Origin: W425 sp964503235
Lineage (GTDB): Bacteria > Chloroflexota > Dehalococcoidia > Dehalococcoidales > RBG-16-60-22
Reading direction: 5' to 3'
DNA length: 14,972 nt
Assembly (NCBI GenBank): GCA_964503235.1
Contig: CAZCZJ010000059.1
Span: 1-14,972, forward strand
A program made the translations under genes and the position numbers. Each line of letters opens with the position of its first letter. Within the stretch, counting starts at the first letter, position 1. The notes below the pieces were generated by a model. The model saw nothing but the letters and a program-made list of their open reading frames with translations, was not told the origin of the DNA and made no database searches. This document shows positions 1-6,108 of the stretch, one piece after another.

Positions 1-240
1 AAAAGGTGACCAAGCCCATAGTGTTTCTGGAGGTTTCTCTCACCCGCATATGGAATCCTGCCGGAATGCCGGATAAACCGCCCGAGCGTAAGTAAGGCGG
101 AGGGTACCACAGGCAACGGTACGGAATACACGCAGGCTTCAGGTAATGAATGATGCATTAATATGCTTTTCCTGGTGCCGGACCCGTCATTGTATATAGG
201 GAAAGGTGAGTAGACGGTGGTTATTCTACAGAAAAAGCCC
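1..240. other. Unassigned region at left edge, with short inverted repeats
   Basis: No recognisable gene. A plus-strand frame is open from the left edge to TAA at 93-95 (about 30 codons). A minus-strand frame opens at an ATG at 156-158 and runs off the left edge (about 52 codons); it would lie some 80 bases downstream of the guaB3-like gene on the same strand. I recognise neither translation, and neither has a convincing ribosome binding site. Short dyads are visible: CCGG-AATG-CCGG near 60-72, CCGCC...GGCGG near 78-100, GTACC...GGTAC near 104-122, and GCAT-TAAT-ATGC near 155-166. It could be the end of a neighbouring gene, a structured RNA, or plain intergenic DNA. It matches no riboswitch or RNA class I can recall. 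Confidence 0.3.
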
Positions 241-1395
241 TTAGACGCCCTGGGTCATCTGGTAGGACTTACCCTCGGTGGCGATGGACGGGGCAATAAC
301 CATCTCGGCCCGGTGCATTTCCCTGATATTAGCCGCCCCACAGAAACCCATGGCCGTACGCAGGGCGCCGACGAGGTTTTGTGTGCCGTGGGTAAGTGAG
401 GTAGGCCCGAAGAGAAGCTGCTGTAATGAGGTGGTGGTCCCTACTTTTATACGCGTACCGCGGGGAAGGGCGGGGTGGGGATGTGACATACCCCAGTGAT
501 AACCCAGTCCGGGGGCTTCTTTCGTCTGAGCCAGCGGTGAGCCAATCATTACGGCGTCGGCACCGGCAGCGACAGCCTTGCATATATCGCCGCCCTTTTT
601 CAATCCGCCGTCGGTAATGATGGGTACGTACCTGCCCGATTCCTCGTAATAGGTATCACGAGCAGCAGCGCAGTCGATAGTAGCGGTTATCTGGGGTACG
701 CCAATACCGAGTACTTCACGACTGGTGCAGGCGGCACCGGGACCGACACCGACGAATACTCCGGATATTCCCGTCTCCATCAGCTCCAGACAGGCGGTAT
801 AGCTGACGCAATTACCGACAACGATAGGCATTTTAAGCTGCTCGGACAGCTCGGAGAAGATGAGACCGCGATAACTCTTGGAGATATGCCGGGCGCTGGT
901 AACCGTGGACTGCACCACCAGAATATCGCCGCCAGCCTCGGATACAATGGGAGCGAGTCGCTTGGTATTGGCGGGTATCAGCGACACGGCGCAGATTACG
1001 CCAGCTTTCTTGATAGCTTCTACTCTTTCACCGACGAGGTTATCTTTAATCGGCTCGGTGTAGATTTTCTGCATCAACGCGGTTACTTCATCGTCAGACG
1101 CCCGGGATATTTCAGCAAGTTTTTCCGCAGGATTCTCATAACGCGCCTGAATTCCGTCCAGATTGAGAATAGACAGTCCGCCCAGTTTACCGAAAGCGAT
1201 AGCAAAATCGACATCTACGACGGAGTCCATAGCGGAGGTAACAATAGGAAAGGAGAAGGTAAAGTCTTCAATACTGAAATCGGTAGAAGTCTGGTCAGGG
1301 TTGAGGGTAACATCTCCGGGCACGATGGCTACTTCATCAAATCCATAGGACTGCCTGAGTTGTTTGAATCTGTTAGTAGCCTTTTCACTGCACAT
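241..1395 (-). CDS. guaB3: GuaB3-family IMP dehydrogenase-like protein
   Basis: Predicted cytosolic TIM-barrel enzyme of the IMP dehydrogenase/GMP reductase superfamily, 384 residues. IMP dehydrogenase oxidises IMP to XMP with NAD+, the committed step to guanine nucleotides. Visible marks: the N-terminal YGFDEVAIVPGDVTLNP stretch (17-33), SAMDSV (54-59), the catalytic-loop Cys in GPGAACTSR (Cys223), and the phosphate-binding stretch from TDGG (261-264) to AVMIGSPLA (281-289). The C-terminal stretch LPRGTRIKVGTT and QNLVGALR is typical of the short GuaB3 subfamily. No CBS domain pair is inserted, unlike canonical GuaB (about 490 residues). Subfamily placement is firm. IMP dehydrogenase activity is likely because the Cys loop is intact, but many GuaB3 proteins are untested. 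The ATG at 1395 fits the family's N-terminus and lies about 15 bases from a -10 box, so the leader is very short. Confidence 0.88.
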   Translation of the reverse strand: MCSEKATNRFKQLRQSYGFDEVAIVPGDVTLNPDQTSTDFSIEDFTFSFPIVTSAMDSVVDVDFAIAFGKLGGLSILNLDGIQARYENPAEKLAEISRASDDEVTALMQKIYTEPIKDNLVGERVEAIKKAGVICAVSLIPANTKRLAPIVSEAGGDILVVQSTVTSARHISKSYRGLIFSELSEQLKMPIVVGNCVSYTACLELMETGISGVFVGVGPGAACTSREVLGIGVPQITATIDCAAARDTYYEESGRYVPIITDGGLKKGGDICKAVAAGADAVMIGSPLAQTKEAPGLGYHWGMSHPHPALPRGTRIKVGTTTSLQQLLFGPTSLTHGTQNLVGALRTAMGFCGAANIREMHRAEMVIAPSIATEGKSYQMTQGV

Positions 1396-1406
1396 CTGTG
1401 CTATTT

Positions 1407-1436
1407 ATTATAACAAATATTTTTATAGCATTGCAA
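1407..1436 (-). promoter_or_regulatory. Promoter of the guaB3-like gene
   Basis: Read on the minus strand: -35 TTGCAA (1431-1436), an 18-base spacer, and -10 TATAAT (1407-1412). The ATG follows 11 bases after the -10, so the transcript would have almost no leader, in line with the lack of a Shine-Dalgarno sequence. Upstream of the -35 are an A7 run (1438-1444) and a T8 run (1453-1460), which could act as an UP element or a DNA bend. Confidence 0.65.
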
Positions 1437-1496
1437 CAAAAAAAGGAAACGATTTTTTTTCAAGGCGTTTGGGCATGCCACGAAACGAAAATACCA

Positions 1497-1525
1497 TTGA
1501 CAAGTGACCCGATACTTTATATAAT
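1497..1525 (+). promoter_or_regulatory. Perfect-consensus sigma70-type promoter
   Basis: TTGACA (1497-1502), a 17-base spacer, then TATAAT (1520-1525): an exact match to the consensus in both boxes and spacing. Transcription should start near 1532, about 34 bases before the GTG of the small membrane protein, and may read through into the rsmI operon. Confidence 0.8.
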
Positions 1526-1565
1526 TTTGCCACAAGAATATTTATTAAATTACAGGTAGAGTATA

Positions 1566-1757
1566 GTGTTTATCCTGTTCATGATAATAGGACTCGTCTT
1601 TCTCATCTCTGGTGGGGTGGGGCTTTTCATAGTTAATATCAACATGATAGTAGGCGACCACACCTGGATTATCGGTAATATTACTTTCTCGGTCTTTCTC
1701 GTCGTGGGTGTCTTGATACTGCTGTTCATGGCTATTTTCAACACAGAATTCGACTAG
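1566..1757 (+). CDS. Small two-helix membrane protein, unknown function
   Basis: A 63-residue product of two hydrophobic segments (about 2-22 and 38-58) joined by a short polar loop containing GDHTW, ending in a short acidic tail. I do not recognise a family. Support for a real gene: it lies directly behind an exact-consensus promoter, the stop falls before the next promoter, and the hydrophobic periodicity is clean. The start is GTG at 1566, with only a weak AGGTAG-like binding site upstream; an in-frame ATG at 1581 is the alternative. An overlapping minus-strand frame of similar length is judged a shadow because it has no promoter and no protein-like features. Confidence 0.55.
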   Translation: MFILFMIIGLVFLISGGVGLFIVNINMIVGDHTWIIGNITFSVFLVVGVLILLFMAIFNTEFD

Positions 1758-1818
1758 ACAATCCCGCGTACGACTATTCCCACCACCTTTTCTAAACGAA
1801 ACTCAACTGCGTGCAGGC

Positions 1819-1848
1819 TGGACAGGTTCAGGCTCGTGAGTTTATAAT
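1819..1848 (+). promoter_or_regulatory. Promoter of the rsmI-metG operon
   Basis: TGGACA (1819-1824), an 18-base spacer, then TATAAT (1843-1848). Transcription should begin near 1855, just ahead of the AAGGA ribosome binding site (1858-1862) and the ATG at 1871. This promoter lies inside the apparent upstream extension of the rsmI frame, which supports the later start. Confidence 0.6.
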
Positions 1849-1870
1849 AATCAAGGTAAGGACAAGAATA

Positions 1871-2725
1871 ATGCCGATTCTCTATGTTGTCGCCACCCCG
1901 ATAGGAAACCTCGAGGATATTTCACTGCGAGCGCTGCGCATCCTCGGTGAGGTAAAGCTCATCGCGGCTGAAGATACCCGCAAGACAAAACGCCTGCTTT
2001 TAAGGTACGATATCAAGACCCCGATGACGAGTTACTTCGAGCATAACAAGATGATAAAGCTGGACTACCTGCTAAAGAATGATATAGCCCTTGTTTCCGA
2101 GGCGGGAATGCCGGGCATATCGGACCCCGGTTACGAACTGATTGCCGCCGCCAGCCAGCGTGGTATTCCCGTTATCCCTGTGCCGGGACCTTCGGCGGTA
2201 ACGACGGCTCTGGCTGTATCAGGACTGCCGACGGACAGATTCGTATACATCGGGTTCTTGCCACACAAAGCCAACGAAAGAAAGCGGACTCTGAAATCGG
2301 TTATCGATGAGACGGGGACTATCATTGCCCTGGAAACGCCGCATCGGCTCCCAGCGGCGCTCGATGATATTCTAACAGTCCTCGGCGATAGGAGAATAGC
2401 GGTCTGCCGTGAGCTTACCAAGCTCCATGAGGAGATTTTCCGGGGAACGGTAAGTGAGGCTACAAAATATTTTATAAAACCGAAGGGAGAATTTACCCTG
2501 ATTATCGAAGGCAGGGATAAAAAAGAGAAACCTGTTTTAACCAAAGACATAGAAAAACAGCTCCACGAACTGTACCTCGGCGGTGCCACAGCCAAAGAAG
2601 CCATCGCCGTGGTTTCCGGGGAAACGGGGCTTTCAAAGAAAGAGCTTTATAAAGCCTGGCTCAAACTGGACAAGGTCTGGGAAAGAGAGCGGGGCTCGTG
2701 TAAAAACGCGGAGAGGAGTAAATAA
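1871..2725 (+). CDS. rsmI: 16S rRNA (cytidine-1402-2'-O)-methyltransferase RsmI
   Basis: SAM-dependent methyltransferase of the tetrapyrrole-methylase fold that 2'-O-methylates C1402 in the decoding centre of 16S rRNA. It has 284 residues, the usual length. Motifs: VATPIGNLEDISLRA (7-21), AAEDTRKT (32-39), SEAGMPGISDPG (76-87) as the SAM-binding loop, PVPGPSA (103-109), FLPHK (129-133), and a basic C-terminal helical domain. The frame stays open upstream to a GTG at 1811, but ATG 1871 is chosen because the family begins right at this Met, AAGGA sits 8 bases upstream, and the promoter -10 lies between the two. It is first in the operon; its stop is directly followed by the ATG of the next gene. 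Confidence 0.93.
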   Translation: MPILYVVATPIGNLEDISLRALRILGEVKLIAAEDTRKTKRLLLRYDIKTPMTSYFEHNKMIKLDYLLKNDIALVSEAGMPGISDPGYELIAAASQRGIPVIPVPGPSAVTTALAVSGLPTDRFVYIGFLPHKANERKRTLKSVIDETGTIIALETPHRLPAALDDILTVLGDRRIAVCRELTKLHEEIFRGTVSEATKYFIKPKGEFTLIIEGRDKKEKPVLTKDIEKQLHELYLGGATAKEAIAVVSGETGLSKKELYKAWLKLDKVWERERGSCKNAERSK

Positions 2726-2938
2726 ATGCGGCGAGGCTGTGTTTCTTTAGGCGAAATCAAATGTGACGAATGCCATAATACCATCCCCTACCCCAATCGT
2801 TACCTGGCTATCGACGAAAAAGATGGGGTAGAGGACGAAGAGGGCGAGACCCGGCGTTACTGCGTTGAGTGCTGCCTGAAAAAGGGCTATGCCCACTATA
2901 AAGAAGAGAAAGGTGAGCGGGTGCTGACCTTTTTCTAG
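2726..2938 (+). CDS. Small Cys-rich, probable zinc-binding protein
   Basis: A 70-residue protein with two Cys pairs, Cys13-x2-Cys16 and Cys46-x2-Cys49 (Cys50 follows), 29 residues apart: a zinc-ribbon-like arrangement. Between them is an acidic stretch (DEKDGVEDEEGE). I do not recognise a named family. The ATG abuts the rsmI stop (TAA then ATG), and GGAG lies 7 bases upstream inside the end of rsmI, so translation is probably coupled. Its place between an rRNA methyltransferase and a tRNA synthetase suggests, without proving, a role near translation. Confidence 0.75.
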   Translation: MRRGCVSLGEIKCDECHNTIPYPNRYLAIDEKDGVEDEEGETRRYCVECCLKKGYAHYKEEKGERVLTFF

Positions 2939-2969
2939 GCCAGATGCCTTACCCTGATAATTACTGAAC

Positions 2970-4634
2970 ATGAGCGAAAAAATCTTCATCGGAGTTGCCT
3001 GGCCTTACGCCAACGGCTCACTTCACCTGGGACAGATTGCCGGCGCCAATCTGCCCGCGGATATTTTTGCCCGTTACCACCGTCTCAAGGGCAACGACGT
3101 CTTGATGGTATCCGGTTCCGACCAGCACGGCACACCGACGACGATTAAAGCCGAACAGGAAGGGAAAACTCCGCAAGAGATAGCCGATTATTACCAGCGG
3201 GAATTTCTCGAATGCTGGGAGAAGCTGGGGATTTCCTTCGACCTGTACACCACCACCGGCACCGAGAACCATACCGAAGTAGCCCAGGATATTGCCCTGA
3301 GGTTGCTGGAAAAGGGCTATCTGTACAAAAATACGGTATCGCAGGCATATTGCCCCCAGTGCCAGCGCTTCCTGCCGGACCGTTATATCGAGGGCACCTG
3401 CCCGCACTGCAACTCGGTGAACGCCCGGGGTGACCAGTGCGAAGCCTGCGGCAAAATGCTGGATGCCCCAGAGTTAATCGAAGCGCGCTGCCGCCTGTGT
3501 GGAACGCCACCCAAATATAAGGATTCGGAACAGTTCTTTTTTAAGCTTCCCGCTTTCAGGGACAGGATACTTGACTGGGTAAAAACGAAGACTTCCTGGC
3601 GGGCGAACGTGTTGAATTTTACCACCCGCTATCTGGAGGACGGCCTGATAGACCGGGCGTTCACCCGGGACATCGACTGGGGTGTGTCTATGCCGGTCGA
3701 AGGCTATGAAAACAAGCGTATTTACGTCTGGTTCGAGGCGGTTATCGGCTATCTATCCGCTTCCAAACAGTGGGCGAAGGAAATAGCCGGTGATGCGGAA
3801 AAGTGGCGTCCGTTCTGGGAGGACGGCGTCAAGAGCTACTACTTCATCGGCAAGGACAATATCGTCTTCCACACCATCATCTGGCCGGCGATGCTGATGG
3901 GTTACGAAGGCCTGGCTCTGCCCTATAACGTACCCGCCAACGAGTTCCTGACCATCGAGGGTAATAAGATATCCACCAGTCGAAACTGGGCGGTCTGGCT
4001 GCCCGACTACCTGGAACGTTATGACCCCGACCCGCTGCGGTATATACTATCCATCAATATGCCTGAAACCAGCGATACGGATTTCTCCTGGCGCGAGTTC
4101 GTGCGGCGTAACAACGATGAGCTTGTAGCCGCCTACGGTAACCTGGTGAACCGGGTGCTGACCTTTGTATACCGGAACTTTGACGGGAAAGTGCCGGAGC
4201 ACGGCGAACTCGATGAAGCCGATAAATACCTGATGAATAATATAGACTCCAGTCTCGAAAAGGCAGGTGAGTATATTTCAAAATGCAATTTCAAGCAGGC
4301 AATAACTTCAACGATGGCGGCAGCCCGTGAAGTTAACCGTTACCTGGATGAAAAGTCGCCCTGGAAGGTAATTAAAGAGGACCGGCAGGCAGCCGCCGGC
4401 TCTCTTTACGTAGCCCTTTACGCAATATCGTGCCTGAAGACCGCTTTTTATCCCTTCCTGCCTTTCAGCTCCCAGAAAGTGCACGAATACCTCGGTTTCG
4501 ACGGCAAGGTAGAGGAGCATGGCTGGGAATCCCATCCGCCCGAACCAGGTCAAAAGCTGCGGGAGCCCAAGCCTCTCTTCACCAAACTCGATGAGAGCAT
4601 TATTCAAGAGGAGACAAGTCGAATTGGAACTTGA
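2970..4634 (+). CDS. metG: Methionyl-tRNA synthetase
   Basis: Class I aminoacyl-tRNA synthetase that charges tRNA-Met with methionine using ATP, in the cytosol. It has 554 residues. The HIGH-type motif is HLGQ (19-22) after AWPYANGSLH. The connective-peptide zinc knuckles hold four CxxC pairs (Cys128/131, 144/147, 157/160, 174/177), the two-knuckle form. The KMSKS-type motif is KISTS (333-337). A helical anticodon-binding domain follows (about 355-530). It ends without the C-terminal tRNA-binding EMAP/Trbp111-like domain, so this is the short form and presumably acts without it. The ATG at 2970 gives the normal family start, but no strong Shine-Dalgarno precedes it; 31 bases separate it from the Cys-rich gene. 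Confidence 0.96.
   Translation: MSEKIFIGVAWPYANGSLHLGQIAGANLPADIFARYHRLKGNDVLMVSGSDQHGTPTTIKAEQEGKTPQEIADYYQREFLECWEKLGISFDLYTTTGTENHTEVAQDIALRLLEKGYLYKNTVSQAYCPQCQRFLPDRYIEGTCPHCNSVNARGDQCEACGKMLDAPELIEARCRLCGTPPKYKDSEQFFFKLPAFRDRILDWVKTKTSWRANVLNFTTRYLEDGLIDRAFTRDIDWGVSMPVEGYENKRIYVWFEAVIGYLSASKQWAKEIAGDAEKWRPFWEDGVKSYYFIGKDNIVFHTIIWPAMLMGYEGLALPYNVPANEFLTIEGNKISTSRNWAVWLPDYLERYDPDPLRYILSINMPETSDTDFSWREFVRRNNDELVAAYGNLVNRVLTFVYRNFDGKVPEHGELDEADKYLMNNIDSSLEKAGEYISKCNFKQAITSTMAAAREVNRYLDEKSPWKVIKEDRQAAAGSLYVALYAISCLKTAFYPFLPFSSQKVHEYLGFDGKVEEHGWESHPPEPGQKLREPKPLFTKLDESIIQEETSRIGT
4607..4626 (+). promoter_or_regulatory. Ribosome binding site and TTG start inside the end of metG
   Basis: AGAGGAGA (4607-4614) precedes TTG (4624-4626) by a suitable distance, while the in-frame ATGs at 4519 and 4591 have no binding site. 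TTG also gives the usual polyprenyl synthase length. The start overlaps the last 11 bases of metG, which points to translational coupling. Confidence 0.55.
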
Positions 4635-5586
4635 CGAGATTTATAAATCCGTCCAGGGAGACCTGCTCGAGGTTAAAAATACGCTCAGGTCAATCAGCCA
4701 GATAGATATGCCCTGGCTTTCCGAGCAATTAAGCTATATCGTTAAGGAAACCGGCAAGGGAATCCGCCCGGCGCTGACGCTGCTATCCGGTCAGCTCTAT
4801 CACTACGATTTAACCTACCTGCTGCCCATGGCTGTCTCCGTAGAGTTAATGCATACCGCTACTCTAGTCCATGACGACGCCATCGATAAGGCATCGACGC
4901 GCCGCGGCCAGGCAACGATGAACAGTATCTGGGGTGATGAAATTGCCATACTCATGGGTGATTATCTTTTTGCCCGGGCCGGGGAATACGTCTCGGATAC
5001 ACAGACACCGCGGGTTATCAAACTCTTCTCACATACCCTGGGGACTATATCCAGCGGTGAGATAAGCCAGTTCCGGGGGGCTTTCATAATTAACCAGGAC
5101 CGCGACCATTACTTTCACCGTATCTACGGAAAAACAGCCTCGCTGTTTTCGCTTTCAACACAGTCGGGCGCTATCCTCAGCCAGGCACCCGAGGAATCGA
5201 TAACCATAATGAAGGAATACGGCGATAATCTCGGCATAGCCTTCCAGATAGTGGATGATATCCTCGATTTTACCAGCACGGAAACCGCCATGGGTAAACC
5301 TGTGGGCTCGGACTTGCTCCAGGGCACACTTACCCTCCCGGCATTAATGCTTCTGGAGCGGTATCCCGATGATAATCCCGTAAAGAAGCATTTTGAGACT
5401 AGAGACAAGAAATACGTAAGCCAGGCGATAGATATGGTGCTGAATTCATCTATTATCGATGATTGCTACGAGGTAGCCAGAGAATACAGTCAGTCCGGCT
5501 GCCGGAACCTGCACCTACTCCCGGAAACCGAGAGTCGTCAGGCGTTCTACGGGCTGGGCGAATACGTTGTCAAGCGGAAAGAATAG
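4624..5586 (+). CDS. Polyprenyl diphosphate synthase (trans, long chain)
   Basis: Trans-isoprenyl diphosphate synthase that extends allylic diphosphates with isopentenyl diphosphate, probably for the quinone side chain or lipid carriers. It has 320 residues from the TTG start. Motifs: GKGIRP (44-49); first Asp-rich motif DDAID (84-88) followed by RRG, both for Mg2+-diphosphate binding; GKTASLFS (169-176); and second Asp-rich motif DDILD (211-215) followed by GKPVGSD. The residue five before the first Asp-rich motif is Ala, a small side chain that usually permits long chains (heptaprenyl to decaprenyl); chain length is an inference. The frame extends upstream into metG, but ATG 4591 and ATG 4519 are less likely starts. 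It is last in the operon and meets moaE tail to tail with only 12 bases between. Confidence 0.9.
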   Translation: MELDEIYKSVQGDLLEVKNTLRSISQIDMPWLSEQLSYIVKETGKGIRPALTLLSGQLYHYDLTYLLPMAVSVELMHTATLVHDDAIDKASTRRGQATMNSIWGDEIAILMGDYLFARAGEYVSDTQTPRVIKLFSHTLGTISSGEISQFRGAFIINQDRDHYFHRIYGKTASLFSLSTQSGAILSQAPEESITIMKEYGDNLGIAFQIVDDILDFTSTETAMGKPVGSDLLQGTLTLPALMLLERYPDDNPVKKHFETRDKKYVSQAIDMVLNSSIIDDCYEVAREYSQSGCRNLHLLPETESRQAFYGLGEYVVKRKE

Positions 5587-5598
5587 ACTGCCTAAAGA

Positions 5599-6018
5599 TT
5601 AATCCCCCGTCCAGATACTACCGTCAAGATAGGTCTCTTTTTTAGCGGTGGGTAGTTTCTCTTTGAACAGGTCGATAATTGCCTGGCTGGCAGCAAATCC
5701 CTCGCCGCGATGGGCGGCAGCGACTGCCACCACGAGATTGATATCTCCCACGTCAAGCTTGCCCACCCGGTGGTAGATGGCCACATTGTTCACCGGGAAT
5801 TTTTGCCGAATCTCATCGGCGATATCACGGAGTCTATCCTGCGCTTTACCATCGGAATCAGTGTATTCCACCGAGAGGACAGACTTGCCGCGCGATTCTT
5901 CACGGATTAACCCGACATAGGTTACGACACAGCCGCTGCTGGCAGTCCCGGCCAGATTGACCACCGTATCGGGAGAGATGGGCTGACTGGTTATTTGGAC
6001 TAATTTAGCTTCATCCAT
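5599..6018 (-). CDS. moaE: Molybdopterin synthase catalytic subunit MoaE
   Basis: Large subunit of molybdopterin synthase, which with the thiocarboxylated MoaD converts cyclic pyranopterin monophosphate to molybdopterin. From the ATG at 6018 it has 139 residues and lines up without gaps with what I recall of the E. coli active-site numbering: Arg39, His103, Arg104, Lys119 and Lys126. The YHRVGKLDVGD (82-92) and AHRGEGFAA (102-110) stretches are typical. The usual PxWKKE motif reads PTAKKE, losing the Trp but keeping the lysines. An in-frame ATG at 6057 would add 13 residues; neither start has a clear binding site, and 6018 fits the family better. No moaD, moaA or moaC is in view. It lies downstream of ftsH on the same strand and may be read from the ftsH promoter. 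Confidence 0.9.
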   Translation of the reverse strand: MDEAKLVQITSQPISPDTVVNLAGTASSGCVVTYVGLIREESRGKSVLSVEYTDSDGKAQDRLRDIADEIRQKFPVNNVAIYHRVGKLDVGDINLVVAVAAAHRGEGFAASQAIIDLFKEKLPTAKKETYLDGSIWTGD

Positions 6019-6108
6019 AATCGGATACACCGGATTACAGCAATTGACAACAGGCATAGACTTAACTGTTATCTATTAAAGAAGTTATAAGCTATATTCT
6101 AGAAGTCT

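Noticed and set aside
1..158. Minus-strand partial frame open to the left edge
   Set aside because: About 52 codons with no recognisable sequence and no good binding site. It is recorded under the unassigned region but not called a gene.
1..240. Possible riboswitch, SRP, tmRNA, RNase P or group II intron fragment
   Set aside because: I compared the sequence with the conserved cores I remember for these classes and found no match beyond generic GC-rich stems.
886..1413. 175-codon plus-strand frame opposite the guaB3-like gene
   Set aside because: It is a shadow of a well-conserved coding gene, with no independent start signals or protein features.
1550..1744. Minus-strand frame of 64 codons opposite the small membrane protein
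   Set aside because: It has no promoter or binding site. The plus-strand frame has an exact-consensus promoter and clear membrane segments.
1811..1870. Upstream extension of rsmI to a GTG
   Set aside because: It overlaps the predicted promoter -10, lacks homology-like content, and the family starts at the ATG at 1871.
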